From Chitinophaga sp. 180180018-3 (GTDB lineage Bacteria; Bacteroidota; Bacteroidia; Chitinophagales; Chitinophagaceae), in assembly GCF_037893185.1 (NCBI RefSeq), contig NZ_CP140772.1, positions 3,534,001 to 3,598,000 of the forward strand: a stretch of 64,000 nt of DNA, in the 5' to 3' direction. The notes below the pieces were generated by a model. It made no database searches, had not been told where the DNA came from, and saw only the letters and a list, made by a program, of their open reading frames with translations. This document shows positions 1-8,986 of this stretch, one piece after another. Within the stretch, counting starts at the first letter, position 1, and every line of letters starts with the position of its first letter. Both the position numbers and the translations under genes were made by a program.

Positions 1-870
1 CAAATTGATGAAATACAGGGTAGTGCTGCAATGATACCGGTAGTAATCGGCACTGATTCGGCGATAACACCCGATGAATTGCTAAGTGACCTGTTTGTTT
101 ACAATGGTTCGGGAAAATCCTTTCCCGTAAAGTCATTCGTCAGCATCACTGATGAATACGACTATAAATACATTACCGGCGGTGCACAGGGTTTGTATTA
201 TCCTATTGATGTCAGTACGCCTGATCCCGGAAAGGAATTAAGATTACTAAGGCCGCTCATAAAAAAGTATCCACCTCCGACCCTGGAAGTAAAAGGCAGC
301 TATTTTTACAATCAGCAGCTGGTCCGCGAATTAGGGTTTATTCTCCTTATCTCTGTTCTGTTACTCTATTTCATTCTGGCGGCCCAGTTCGAGTCACTGC
401 TACAACCAGTGATCATTTTGGTGGAACTCCCGTTGGATATGGCCGGAGCAGTACTACTGCTTTATGTTACCGGCTCCAGTATTAACCTGATGTCGATGAT
501 AGGACTGATAGTAATGTGCGGGATCATTATCAATGATTCTATCCTGAAAATCGATGCTATTAACCAGCTGGTTAATAGCGGAGTTGCGCTTGACAGTGCT
601 ATTCATACCGCCGGGAAGAAAAGATTGCATTCAATTGTAATGATCACCTTAACCACCACGGGCACCTTATTACCCACACTTTTTATGCGTGATCCGGGTA
701 GTCTGTTGCAGCAACCATTGGTAATTGCCTTAATCGGCGGAATGATCCCCGGTATGTTTGTGAGCCTGCTGGTGATCCCTATGTTATACCGTTTCTTTTA
801 TCTCCGGAAAAACCGGCATCACATCACTCTTAAAAAAATCAATATACCAGATGAAGTGGCTTCACTATAG
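1..870 (+). CDS. RND efflux transporter, inner-membrane pump subunit (3' part only)
   Basis: C-terminal 289 residues of a proton-driven RND pump; the frame is open to the left window edge, so the gene begins outside. The visible part has a periplasmic porter segment, then closely spaced membrane helices beginning at a stretch reading ELGFILLISVLLLYFILAAQ. The typical helix motif GIIINDSILKIDAINQ follows, which corresponds to the GIVVNNAILLVD signature of AcrB/CusA-type pumps. It overlaps the downstream TolC-family gene by 20 bases, so the two are probably translated together. The substrate cannot be told from this fragment. Family assignment is firm, subfamily (multidrug or metal) is not. Confidence 0.88.
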   Translation, partial: QIDEIQGSAAMIPVVIGTDSAITPDELLSDLFVYNGSGKSFPVKSFVSITDEYDYKYITGGAQGLYYPIDVSTPDPGKELRLLRPLIKKYPPPTLEVKGSYFYNQQLVRELGFILLISVLLLYFILAAQFESLLQPVIILVELPLDMAGAVLLLYVTGSSINLMSMIGLIVMCGIIINDSILKIDAINQLVNSGVALDSAIHTAGKKRLHSIVMITLTTTGTLLPTLFMRDPGSLLQQPLVIALIGGMIPGMFVSLLVIPMLYRFFYLRKNRHHITLKKINIPDEVASL

Positions 871-2329
871 AAATTGGCTATTCTTTTTTTTCGGTATCCT
901 CAGCCTGCAGCTGAATGCCCAGCAGGGTATTGCCACCATGGATCTGAAAGACGCCATTAATACTGCCCGGCAATACTCCCTGGATTACCAGGCAGCAAGA
1001 CAGGCCTATGAATATAGCTATGTAGATTATAAAAGTTTTATTAGCAGCCGGTATCCCAATCTCAGTATGAGCGGCACCTTTCCTAACTATACCCGCGCTA
1101 TAGGGCTGATTACACTTCCAAACGGAGAGCCTTATTTCGTGGGACAGGATCAGGCAGTCAGTAATCTGTCTTTAAACCTGTCGCAACCGGTGTTACCAAC
1201 CGGCGGTACATTTACGCTCTCCTCTTCACTGAACAGAGCAGATGTATTTGGTAAAAACCGCAGCACTACTTATTCATCCGTGCCTGTTACCATTTCCTAC
1301 ATGCAAAATATGGTGGGCTACAATGCTTATAAATGGCAGCAGAAAACGGCACTGGCCAGGGTTGAAACTGCTGAGAAGAGTTTGTTGGAACAGGGAGAAG
1401 ATATCAGCCTTAAAACGGTAGGCTACTATTTTGAAATGCTTCAGATACAATCTGCATTACACCTGGCTATACAAAACTACGCTAATGCCGATACACTCTA
1501 TAAAATCTCCCAGCAACGATTTACACTGGGCACCGTCAGTAAGAGTGAGCTGCTGCAGTTACAACTCAATCTGTTAAATGTAAAAAACGAGTTATTGCAG
1601 GATAGCATTAACTATACGATGACTACAAAACGTTTCCTGGAATACCTTGTGTTACCGCCAGGCACTCCCGTGCAACTACGTATGCCTGATGATGTTCACT
1701 TTTTCCAGATAGATGTACAAACTGCGCTGCAACAAAGCCATAACAACAACAGATCTGTTTTTGATGCCCGTCAGATGGAGCTGGAGGCAGCCCAGCAGCT
1801 GGCGCAGGCAAGAGCTCAAAACAGCGTATACTTCAATATTAATGCGAACTTAGGGTTTACCCGTACAGCCAACGCTTTCAAGAGTTTGTATAGCGATCTG
1901 GAGCAACAACGCAACCTGGGTGTTTCATTCAACATCCCAATTATTAACTGGGGATACAATCGTCTGCAAAAACAAAAATTTATTACCAATCTGGCAATGG
2001 TAAAAACGCGCAATCGACAAACCCAGATCGCTATGGAACAGGAAGTATTCAACAGCGTTTCCCGATGGAACTTTCAGCAGCAGCTACTCTCTGCAGCTAT
2101 CGTTGCCCGTGAAATTGCTGTTCAGCGATATGAGCTGGAGAAAACAAGATATCTCTCCGGCAACATCTCTCTGAACGACTTTAATATCGCGCAGCAGCAA
2201 AAGGATGAAGCGAGCAGCCGTTATGTACAGGTATTAAAAATCTATTGGGAACTATATTATTCCCTGAGAAAACTGACCCTGTATGATTTCGCCGCGAACA
2301 ACCAGTTAAAACTAAGCATCCGCGATTAA
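851..2329 (+). CDS. TolC-family outer-membrane efflux channel
   Basis: 492-residue outer-membrane factor that would form the exit duct for the RND pump encoded just upstream. The N-terminus has a signal peptide (FFFFGILSLQLNAQ, cleavage near residue 24). The body consists of long helical, Gln/Ala-rich repeats (about 165-265 and 395-480) around two beta segments, as in the OEP/TolC fold. Length is normal for Bacteroidota members. The ATG lies inside the 3' end of the pump gene, so expression is likely coupled. It ends 10 bases from the convergent thioredoxin-like gene with no strong terminator in between. Confidence 0.88.
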   Translation: MKWLHYRNWLFFFFGILSLQLNAQQGIATMDLKDAINTARQYSLDYQAARQAYEYSYVDYKSFISSRYPNLSMSGTFPNYTRAIGLITLPNGEPYFVGQDQAVSNLSLNLSQPVLPTGGTFTLSSSLNRADVFGKNRSTTYSSVPVTISYMQNMVGYNAYKWQQKTALARVETAEKSLLEQGEDISLKTVGYYFEMLQIQSALHLAIQNYANADTLYKISQQRFTLGTVSKSELLQLQLNLLNVKNELLQDSINYTMTTKRFLEYLVLPPGTPVQLRMPDDVHFFQIDVQTALQQSHNNNRSVFDARQMELEAAQQLAQARAQNSVYFNINANLGFTRTANAFKSLYSDLEQQRNLGVSFNIPIINWGYNRLQKQKFITNLAMVKTRNRQTQIAMEQEVFNSVSRWNFQQQLLSAAIVAREIAVQRYELEKTRYLSGNISLNDFNIAQQQKDEASSRYVQVLKIYWELYYSLRKLTLYDFAANNQLKLSIRD

Positions 2330-2339
2330 GCAAATATGC

Positions 2340-2891
2340 TTAATGCGTTGTCGCAATCTTACTGAACCGTTCCCGGATAGCATCCAGCTCTGAGCGTTTC
2401 ATGCGGGACGTTTTTTCGAGGATCCCTAAGAAATAGTCCACTTCCTCTTTTTGAGCCGGGCAGCCTACATTCTGTAATTTTCCCGTAGGACTTTTCATGC
2501 GGCTATCGGCCAGCAATGCCCCTTTGCTGTCTAATACCAGCCAGAACGGAATACCTTCCTGATCGCCATGATATTTGGCTAACAAATCGCCACCACCGGG
2601 GTTTTCGAGTGATTTTTTCGCACCGTTCTCCAATACCGTAATGTGGCGGATCTCATAATTGTTGTTAAACGCTTTTTTACAGGCAGCGTCATTCATGGCA
2701 GTGTCCATCCGATGGCACCAGCCACACCAGGAAGCATGGAAAATCACGAATACTTTTTTGTTGTTACCGGCAGCCTTTGTGCAGGCGTCCTGTACGATCT
2801 GTTCAGCAGCAGGCGGCGCATCCTGGGCTTTTAATGCGGTAAATGTACATGCTGACAATAAAAACGATAAGGTTACTACTAATGGGCGCAT
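2340..2891 (-). CDS. secreted thioredoxin-like protein with WCGWC active site
   Basis: About 183 residues. The first ATG (end 2891) is chosen over an upstream in-frame TTG. The N-terminus MRPLVVTLSFLLSACTFTALKAQ is an export signal; LLSAC could also be a lipobox, so it is either periplasmic or a lipoprotein. A thioredoxin-fold domain follows, with FHASWCGWCHRMD holding the CxxC redox pair, and further on a GIPFWLVLD strand with the cis-Pro region. This resembles Bacteroidota thioredoxin_7/DUF255-like proteins used in periplasmic thiol reduction or cytochrome maturation. The C-terminal helix is charged. The partner is unknown. It lies downstream of lepA on the same strand, but a terminator separates them. 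Confidence 0.8.
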   Translation of the reverse strand: MRPLVVTLSFLLSACTFTALKAQDAPPAAEQIVQDACTKAAGNNKKVFVIFHASWCGWCHRMDTAMNDAACKKAFNNNYEIRHITVLENGAKKSLENPGGGDLLAKYHGDQEGIPFWLVLDSKGALLADSRMKSPTGKLQNVGCPAQKEEVDYFLGILEKTSRMKRSELDAIRERFSKIATTH

Positions 2892-2969
2892 AATGATTGG
2901 TTTTATCAAATGTAATGATCATTTCCCTATAAATTACCCGGACACTGATGAGTGGAGATATCCGGGGAT

Positions 2970-3000
2970 AAAAAAAGGAAGAGCATTTGCTCTTCCTTTT
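2970..3000 (-). terminator. intrinsic terminator of lepA
   Basis: A 12-bp perfect stem (AAAAGGAAGAGC / GCTCTTCCTTTT) with an ATTT loop. On the minus strand it is followed by a run of seven T, directly after the lepA stop codon. It separates lepA from the thioredoxin-like gene. Confidence 0.85.
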
Positions 3001-3021
3001 ACTGTATGGTATTGAAAAAAC

Positions 3022-4815
3022 TTAATCATCGAGTTTGAGTACTGCGAGGAAGGCTTCCTGTGGTACTTCCACGTTACCGATCTGGCGCATACGTTTTTTA
3101 CCTTCTTTCTGTTTCTCGAGGAGTTTACGTTTACGGGAGATATCACCGCCATAACATTTAGCAGTTACATCTTTACGCATAGCACTGATGTTTTCGCGGG
3201 CGAGGATCTTAGCACCAACAGCGGCCTGAATAGCGATCAGGAATTGCTGGCGTGGCAGCAGTTCTTTGAGTTTCTCGCAGAGTTTGCGGCCAAAATCCTG
3301 TGCGCGACTGCGGTGGATCAGGGCACTGAGTGCATCCACTTTATCGCCGTTCAGGAGGATATCCATTTTAACAATGTCGCTATCACGGAAGCCAATTGGC
3401 GTATAGTCGAACGACGCATAACCGCGGGTCTGGCTCTTCAGCTTGTCATAGAAGTCAAACACAATCTCTGTCAGCGGCATTTCAAACATCAGTTCCACGC
3501 GGGTAGTAGTCAGATAGCTCTGGTTAAGGAGTATCCCGCGTTTACCGAGGCAAAGAGTCATGATGTTGCCGATATATTCCGGCTTGGTAATGATTTGTGC
3601 CCGGATAAATGGTTCCTCGATCCTGTCTAATGTAGTAGGATCGGGCATTTCGCTCGGGTTGTTCACATTAATCACTCCTTCGCGGGTAGTATGTGCGATA
3701 AAACCTACGTTTGGTACAGTAGTGATCACAGTTTGATTGAACTCCCTTTCCAGGCGCTCCTGGATGATTTCCATGTGCAACATGCCGAGGAAGCCGCAAC
3801 GGAAGCCGAAGCCCAGTGCCTGGGAGGTTTCCAGTTCGTAGGTAAGTGAAGCATCGTTCAGCTGGAGTTTGTCCATACAATCTCTCAGCTCTTCAAAGTC
3901 CTCTGTTACCACGGGGAATATACCTGCGAACACCATTGGTTTTACTTCCTGGAAACCGTTGATTCCTTCTTCACAGGGGTTATTAGCCAGGGTGATTGTA
4001 TCCCCTACTTTTACTTCTTTGGCGCTTTTGATACCAGTGATAATATATCCTACGTCGCCGGTAGTCACTTCCTTGCGGGGTTCCAGTCCCAGCTTCAGGA
4101 TGCCTACCTCATCTGCCTCGTATTCGTCGCCGGTGTTCACAAATTTGATCTTATCACCCTTTTTGAGCGTACCGTTAAATACGCGGAAATAGGCGATAAT
4201 ACCACGGAAAGAATTGAAAACGCTGTCAAATATCAATGCCTGAAGCGGAGCCTCATTGCTGCCTTGCGGAGCGGGGATGCGGCTTACGATAGCTTCGAGG
4301 ATTTCTTCGATACCGATCCCGGTTTTTCCGGATGCCAGCAGGATCTCTTCTTCCTTCACCCCTATCAGGTCAATGATCTGGTCTTTTACTTCTTCGATCA
4401 TGGCGCCCGGCATATCAATTTTATTGATAACGGGGATGATCTCGAGGTCATTTTCCAGGGCCAGGTAAAGGTTGGAAATGGTTTGCGCCTGGATCCCCTG
4501 GGCGGCATCCACCAGCAACAGGGCGCCTTCGCAGGCAGCCAGGGCGCGGGAAACTTCGTAGGAAAAGTCAACGTGACCGGGAGTATCGATCAGGTTAAAT
4601 TTATATTTCTCACCATTCTTAGCGTTATAATCCATCTGGATGGCATGGCTCTTAATGGTGATACCTTTTTCACGTTCGAGGTCCATGTCGTCCAGTACCT
4701 GGGCCTGCATATCCCGGTCCGAAATAGTCTTGGTAAATTCCAGCAAACGGTCAGCCAGGGTACTTTTACCATGGTCAATATGGGCAATGATACAAAAATT
4801 GCGAATATTCTTCAT
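3022..4815 (-). CDS. lepA: elongation factor 4 (LepA), translational GTPase
   Basis: 597 residues, the normal LepA length, starting at [19 protein letters not shown]. An upstream in-frame ATG would add 18 residues unlike the family, so it was rejected. LepA binds ribosomes and back-translocates or remodels stalled or mis-translocated complexes. Seen in the sequence: P-loop AHIDHGKST (about 10-18), switch [10 protein letters not shown], the NKID guanine-specificity motif, EF-G-like domains II, III and V, and the LepA-specific C-terminal region with many basic residues ([16 protein letters not shown]). It is followed by a clear terminator. No oddities. Confidence 0.97.
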   Translation of the reverse strand: MKNIRNFCIIAHIDHGKSTLADRLLEFTKTISDRDMQAQVLDDMDLEREKGITIKSHAIQMDYNAKNGEKYKFNLIDTPGHVDFSYEVSRALAACEGALLLVDAAQGIQAQTISNLYLALENDLEIIPVINKIDMPGAMIEEVKDQIIDLIGVKEEEILLASGKTGIGIEEILEAIVSRIPAPQGSNEAPLQALIFDSVFNSFRGIIAYFRVFNGTLKKGDKIKFVNTGDEYEADEVGILKLGLEPRKEVTTGDVGYIITGIKSAKEVKVGDTITLANNPCEEGINGFQEVKPMVFAGIFPVVTEDFEELRDCMDKLQLNDASLTYELETSQALGFGFRCGFLGMLHMEIIQERLEREFNQTVITTVPNVGFIAHTTREGVINVNNPSEMPDPTTLDRIEEPFIRAQIITKPEYIGNIMTLCLGKRGILLNQSYLTTTRVELMFEMPLTEIVFDFYDKLKSQTRGYASFDYTPIGFRDSDIVKMDILLNGDKVDALSALIHRSRAQDFGRKLCEKLKELLPRQQFLIAIQAAVGAKILARENISAMRKDVTAKCYGGDISRKRKLLEKQKEGKKRMRQIGNVEVPQEAFLAVLKLDD

Positions 4816-4910
4816 ATGATGTTTTACAAATCCCAGGTGGCATGTATATCCAACCTTTTCAGCCGGCAAAGGTACTGAAATTAGTTTGTTCTTTGATATA
4901 TTGCTTCCAA

Positions 4911-4975
4911 AGAATTAAGAATTGGGAATATAGAATTAAGAAATAAGGAGAAGATATTAGCGAATGATAGTGAAG
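4911..4975. repeat. half copy of the intergenic hairpin element
   Basis: AT-rich stretch with GAATTAAGAA units followed by GAGAAGATATTAGCG. The same series, inverted, recurs at 5397-5425 on the other side of the acyl-CoA-binding protein gene. It looks like one arm of the element family seen complete at 8931, 15990 and 44876. It lies in the 269-base gap between divergent lepA and the next gene. The rest of that gap holds TACATTTG at 5027-5034, a good Bacteroidota -7 box, but no convincing -33 box at the right spacing. Confidence 0.5.
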
Positions 4976-5084
4976 GGCTTAGTTAATAAGCATAAAATTG
5001 ATATAAGCCTGATTATTGATATAAGGTACATTTGTAAATCAGGGGGCACACCAGCCCTTTTTGTTAACTAAAAAATAACCGGAC

Positions 5085-5342
5085 ATGGAATTAAAAGATC
5101 AGTTTGAACAGGCGGTAGCAGCCAGTAAGACATTAGCCGAAAAGCCATCCAATGAGGTACTGTTGCAGTTGTATTCTTTGTACAAACAAGGTACTACGGG
5201 AGATGTTGACAGTGATCCTCCTGCCAATCCATTCGATTTTGTGGCAAAGGCGAAGCATGAAGCCTGGGCGGGTTTGAAAGGAAAAACGAAAGAAGCTGCG
5301 ATGCAGGAGTACATTGCATTGGTGGAAAGATTGAAGAATTGA
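5085..5342 (+). CDS. acyl-CoA-binding protein
   Basis: 85 residues, the exact size of a single ACBP domain. It binds long-chain acyl-CoA esters in the cytosol and buffers or carries them. The family signature is visible: LYSLYKQGTTGDV (helix 2 and ligand-binding Tyr/Lys), then KHEAWAGLKGKTKEAAMQEYIALVERL, which covers the KWxAWxxLKG-type motif. ACBP is mainly eukaryotic but is widespread in Bacteroidota. The gene is single-cistron-like: an element-type hairpin follows directly and rocD starts 112 bases later. Confidence 0.92.
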   Translation: MELKDQFEQAVAASKTLAEKPSNEVLLQLYSLYKQGTTGDVDSDPPANPFDFVAKAKHEAWAGLKGKTKEAAMQEYIALVERLKN

Positions 5343-5344
5343 GC

Positions 5345-5446
5345 ATTAAGAATGAAAGCAAAAATGTTATCGATTGAATACTTAAAGATGTAATAACCGC
5401 TAAGATCTTCGCTTTCATTCTTAATTCTTCATTCCTTATTCTTAAC
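5345..5446. repeat. intergenic hairpin element, probable terminator
   Basis: Perfect 15-bp inverted arms ATTAAGAATGAAAGC (5345-5359) and GCTTTCATTCTTAAT (5411-5425) enclose CGCTAAGATCTTCGC. More TTCTTAA/TTCATT units continue to 5446. The right arm is an inverted relative of the 4911-4975 stretch. It probably acts as a terminator between the acyl-CoA-binding gene and rocD. Confidence 0.6.
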
Positions 5447-5454
5447 TTTGATTC

Positions 5455-6696
5455 ATGGTACCTTCATATACAATTAGCGAAAAGACACAACATTACCTGG
5501 CACTGGAAGAGCAGTTTGGAGCCCACAACTATCACCCGTTACCAGTGGTGCTGGATCGCGGAGAGGGTGTTTATTTATGGGATGTAGACGGTAAGCGTTA
5601 TTATGATTTTTTATCAGGATATTCTGCTGTTAATCAGGGGCATTGCCATCCGAGGATCATTGAAACGCTGATAGCACAGGCGCAGCGGCTGACACTTACT
5701 TCCAGGGCTTTTTATAATGATATCCTGGGAGAATATGCACAATATATTACTTCCTATTTCGGATACGATAAAGTATTACCGATGAACACCGGTGTGGAAG
5801 CGGTGGAAACAGCGTTGAAACTATGCCGGCACTGGGCTTATATTGTCAAGGGTATTCCGGAAAACAAAGCAAAGATTATTGTTTGCGCCAATAACTTCCA
5901 CGGACGTACGCTGAATGTTATTTCCTTCAGTAACGATCCGCAGGCCCGTAATAATTTCGGTCCTTATATGCCGGGGTATGAAATCATCCCTTATAACAGT
6001 TTGACTGCGCTGGAACAGGCGTTGCAGGACAAGAATGTGGCGGGTTTCCTGGTAGAACCTATTCAGGGGGAAGCGGGTGTGATGGTACCGGACGAAGGTT
6101 ACCTGTCGAAAGCCCGTCAGTATTGCCTCGACGCTAACGTGTTGTTCATCGCCGACGAGATACAGACTGGCCTGGCGCGTACGGGAAAAATGCTGGCATG
6201 TGATCATGAACAGGTGCGCCCTGATATCCTGATCCTTGGAAAAGCCTTATCCGGCGGTACATTGCCGGTAAGTGCCGTGCTGGCCGATGATGAAATTATG
6301 CTGACCATTAAACCAGGTGAGCATGGTTCTACTTACGGGGGTAATCCACTTGCATGTAAGGTAGCTATTACTTCCCTGCAGATATTGAAAGATGAAAAGA
6401 TGGCAGAAAATGCCGCTGCTATGGGCCAGCTACTGCGCAGAGGACTGGAGGAACTTCATTCTCCTTATATCACCACAGTTCGGGGCAAAGGCTTGCTGAA
6501 TGCCATTGTTATCAAACATAAAGATCCTGAAGCAGCATGGGATCTTTGCCTCACGCTGAAAGAAAACGGTTTGCTTGCCAAGCCAACTCACGGAGATAAG
6601 ATCAGGTTTGCGCCTCCCTTATCTATCAATGAGGTGCAGATCAACGAATGTGTGCAGATCATTAAAAAAAGCCTGGAACAGGCATTCAGTTACTGA
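5455..6696 (+). CDS. rocD: ornithine aminotransferase
   Basis: 413-residue class III PLP aminotransferase converting ornithine plus 2-oxoglutarate to glutamate semialdehyde plus glutamate (arginine/ornithine breakdown, proline supply). Seen: substrate and cofactor contacts [36 protein letters not shown], the acidic [16 protein letters not shown], and the Schiff-base lysine in ILGKALSGG (Lys263). The OAT-type features and length match RocD better than acetylornithine aminotransferase, although ArgD-like use cannot be excluded. The VIT-type gene follows after 8 bases, so they are probably co-transcribed. Confidence 0.92.
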   Translation: MVPSYTISEKTQHYLALEEQFGAHNYHPLPVVLDRGEGVYLWDVDGKRYYDFLSGYSAVNQGHCHPRIIETLIAQAQRLTLTSRAFYNDILGEYAQYITSYFGYDKVLPMNTGVEAVETALKLCRHWAYIVKGIPENKAKIIVCANNFHGRTLNVISFSNDPQARNNFGPYMPGYEIIPYNSLTALEQALQDKNVAGFLVEPIQGEAGVMVPDEGYLSKARQYCLDANVLFIADEIQTGLARTGKMLACDHEQVRPDILILGKALSGGTLPVSAVLADDEIMLTIKPGEHGSTYGGNPLACKVAITSLQILKDEKMAENAAAMGQLLRRGLEELHSPYITTVRGKGLLNAIVIKHKDPEAAWDLCLTLKENGLLAKPTHGDKIRFAPPLSINEVQINECVQIIKKSLEQAFSY

Positions 6697-6704
6697 ATCA
6701 GTGT

Positions 6705-7355
6705 ATGATCACCTCCCATAAAGCCATTCGCAGTTCCGGCTGGAAAACCGACTTTATCATCGGCTTCCCCGATGGATTATTCCTTGTGTTTTTTACGACA
6801 CAGGTATTACAGACATTTCCCATGGAAGTGCAAACCTTCTATAATATACACCTTGCGTTGCTCGGCCTGGGCTCTCTGTTGGTTATGTACAGCGCCTTCC
6901 AGGCTAATAAGGGAGATATGCAACACGACAGTCCCCTCTTATCTGATAAGGAAAGAGGGAAGCTGCAGCAGTTGGATATTAATGCTCCTACCATTGCACA
7001 TATTGAAGAAGAGATGAAAAAAGATGCTGCCACCTGGGAGCAAACGCTGGAGACAGAACAGGTAAGGGAAACAAATTTCAGCTTAGTGAAGGCGATACGA
7101 AGCGGATTGTTTACCGGTATTTTCTTTCTCGTTGGCGGCGCCATATCACTCGGTCCCTACCTGGCCAATGAAAATTTCGGCGCTGCTTCGCAAACCAGTA
7201 TACTATTGGTATTCCTTAGTTTAACGGCATTCAGCTTTATTAAATCCCGGATCACGGCGCAACGCCCGCTGCCTGTCGTACTCCGGTATTGGGCCATGGG
7301 AGCAGCTATACTGGTTGTTGCATGGATACTTCACCGTACCATACATCCTGCATAG
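6705..7355 (+). CDS. VIT1/CCC1-family membrane transporter
   Basis: 216 residues with the VIT-type opening SGWKTDFIIGFPDGLFLVFFTT, a second helix with LGLGSLLVMYSA, a central charged helix pair (EEEMKKDAATWEQTLETEQ) resembling the cytoplasmic metal-binding helices of VIT1, and three C-terminal helices. Family members move Fe2+ or Mn2+ out of the cytosol by proton antiport. The first helix reads FPDGLFLVF where the classic form is more strongly DGLxxPFA-like, so the substrate is uncertain. It follows rocD with an 8-base gap and ends 28 bases from a convergent gene. Confidence 0.72.
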   Translation: MITSHKAIRSSGWKTDFIIGFPDGLFLVFFTTQVLQTFPMEVQTFYNIHLALLGLGSLLVMYSAFQANKGDMQHDSPLLSDKERGKLQQLDINAPTIAHIEEEMKKDAATWEQTLETEQVRETNFSLVKAIRSGLFTGIFFLVGGAISLGPYLANENFGAASQTSILLVFLSLTAFSFIKSRITAQRPLPVVLRYWAMGAAILVVAWILHRTIHPA

Positions 7356-7383
7356 ATTTTCCAACAGCAACAAGGGCACCCTA

Positions 7384-8250
7384 CTAACGTCGACGGGCAC
7401 ACGCTACCCGGTAAAATTCATATCCTTTTTCAGAACGTTCCGGCAGATACCTGTTGCGGTATTCATCTGCCCCCAGATCTTCTGTTAACATAAACTCATA
7501 TTGCTGCAGATAAGCCGGCAGTTCGGCCGGGTCAAAACCAAAGGTCCATTTTTCTTCCAGGCCGGCTACATCCTGCAATAATTTTTCTCCACCGAAAAAT
7601 ACGCCCGGATTATCCAGCACCTGTTGGTGTACATACGTAAAGATCACCGTGGATCCGGCGGCAAAGCGCTGCAGAAATGCAAAGGTGTTATCTATGGCGG
7701 CGGCATCAAGATAATTTGTTACACCTTCCCAGATAATAGCTGCCGGTAAGGAGAAATCGAAATGATGGAGTGTACTGAGCTGATCCAGGCTTTGTTTATT
7801 GAAATCGATCTGATAATACAGTAAGCGTGGTGGAATTTTCAGGTCGCTTAACTTTTCAAGTTTATAGGCAGCTGTATTCGGATGGTCTATTTCTATCACC
7901 CTGATATTTTCCAGAAATGGCAGTCGCAGGCCACGCGTATCAAAGCCTGCCCCCAGGATAAATACCTGCCTGGCGCCGTTCTTAACAGCCTTTTCCAGGA
8001 GTTCGTCGATGTAACGGGTGCGGGCAATACCGGATGATAAAGCACCTGGGATTTTTTTCCGGATAATATTCTCTGCAATACCTTTCCAACCGGGCACCCT
8101 GCACAACCATACTCCCAGTTTCAGACCGGTGTCGAGAAAGCGGGCTGCAAAGGGATCAGTGAAAAGGCGGCTGTTGGCGGAACGGGTTGTTTCCAATGCT
8201 CTGAAAAGGGCCATATATTGAGCAGTTCTGCTGGTGGTGTTAGCCTTCAT
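7384..8250 (-). CDS. SAM-dependent methyltransferase, leucine carboxyl methyltransferase-like (TIGR00027 type)
   Basis: 288 residues from the preferred ATG (end 8250, MKANTTSRTAQYMALFRALET); a start 10 codons upstream is possible. The sequence order is typical of the TIGR00027/PF04072 group: TRYIDELLEKAVKNGARQ, then the SAM-binding VFILGAGFDTRGLRL, the acidic VIEIDHP, and IIWEGVTNYLD. Members methylate carboxyl or hydroxyl groups of small metabolites; the substrate here is unknown. It is divergent from the Lrp-type regulator at 8443, with 192 bases between the two starts. Confidence 0.82.
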   Translation of the reverse strand: MKANTTSRTAQYMALFRALETTRSANSRLFTDPFAARFLDTGLKLGVWLCRVPGWKGIAENIIRKKIPGALSSGIARTRYIDELLEKAVKNGARQVFILGAGFDTRGLRLPFLENIRVIEIDHPNTAAYKLEKLSDLKIPPRLLYYQIDFNKQSLDQLSTLHHFDFSLPAAIIWEGVTNYLDAAAIDNTFAFLQRFAAGSTVIFTYVHQQVLDNPGVFFGGEKLLQDVAGLEEKWTFGFDPAELPAYLQQYEFMLTEDLGADEYRNRYLPERSEKGYEFYRVACARRR

Positions 8251-8382
8251 AGAGATATATTGATCACTAAATTTAACCAAAAAAAGTCTACTATTGGTAC
8301 GGGATTACGTATGTACATCACCGTAGTCGCAACTGCGATGTTTTTTCCGCGTGACAACTCCGGATTTCTGGAAAGTACATTT

Positions 8383-8429
8383 TTTGCGATTATTTCAAAA
8401 AAATACCTAATTTTAGAAAATATTCTAAA
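8383..8429 (+). promoter_or_regulatory. promoter and likely self-operator of the Lrp/AsnC gene
   Basis: TTTG (8383-8386), a 21-base spacer and TAATTTTA (8408-8415) fit the Bacteroidota -33/-7 pattern. Overlapping the -7 box is a perfect inverted repeat, TTTAGAA-AATA-TTCTAAA (8412-8429). It closely resembles the YAGHAWATTWTDCTR-type site of Lrp proteins. It sits 14 bases before the regulator's ATG, a position that suggests autorepression. Confidence 0.6.
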
Positions 8430-8442
8430 TCAACCAAGAAAA

Positions 8443-8922
8443 ATGAGTCACTCATTAAATATTGACAAATTAGACTTACAGATTATATCAGAGATGTCCA
8501 ATGATGCGAGTATCTCTTATGCAGAACTAGGTAAGAAGCTGTTTGTATCAGGCGGAACTATTCATGTACGTATCAAGAAATTACATGAAATGGGAGTAAT
8601 CAAGGGAACCCGGTTGCAGGTTAATCTCCGGGCCATTGGCTATGATGTGCTGGCATTCATCGGCATATACCTGGAAAAAAGCTCCCTGTATGAAAACGTG
8701 GCGAAGCAGCTGCTAAAGATCCCGCAGATTGTGCGATTGAATTATACCACTGGTTCGTACAGTATGTTCGCGGAAATCATTTGCCGCGACAGTAGTGAGT
8801 TACGTAAGATATTGCAGGATGATCTGCAGCATATTAAAGGGATAGAAAGAACTGAAACTATTATATCGCTGGAAGAATCTTTTTCAAGACCGATAAATGT
8901 GAGTGAAGCTATTAGCCTTTAG
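8443..8922 (+). CDS. Lrp/AsnC-family transcriptional regulator
   Basis: 159 residues from MSHSLNIDKLDLQIISEM; the open frame extends 75 codons further up, but that part is the promoter region. An N-terminal winged helix-turn-helix (LDLQIISEMSNDASISYAEL, then GGTIHVRIKKLHEMGVI) is followed by the RAM/AsnC ligand-binding domain (about 65-150: GIYLEKSSLYENVAKQLL, YTTGSYSMFAEI). Such proteins sense amino acids and form octamers on DNA. The operator-like repeat before it suggests self-control. Neither neighbour is an obvious amino-acid gene, so the regulon is unknown. Confidence 0.88.
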   Translation: MSHSLNIDKLDLQIISEMSNDASISYAELGKKLFVSGGTIHVRIKKLHEMGVIKGTRLQVNLRAIGYDVLAFIGIYLEKSSLYENVAKQLLKIPQIVRLNYTTGSYSMFAEIICRDSSELRKILQDDLQHIKGIERTETIISLEESFSRPINVSEAISL

Positions 8923-8930
8923 TCTTTAGC

Positions 8931-8982
8931 AAAATGCAGCGAAGATTAGCAGGTATGTATTTGCTAATCTTCGCTGCATTTT
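8931..8982. terminator. bidirectional terminator, hairpin-element copy
   Basis: A perfect 21-bp stem runs from AAAATGCAGCGAAGATTAGC (8931-8950, plus one further pair) to its complement at 8962-8982, with a 10-base loop. A-rich and T-rich ends serve both convergent genes. The AAAATGCAGCG(A/G)AGAT core recurs in the element at 15990-16112. Confidence 0.85.
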
Positions 8983-8986
8983 ATTA

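Noticed and set aside
5821..6207. 128-residue minus-strand frame inside rocD
   Set aside because: Antisense shadow of a well-conserved aminotransferase.
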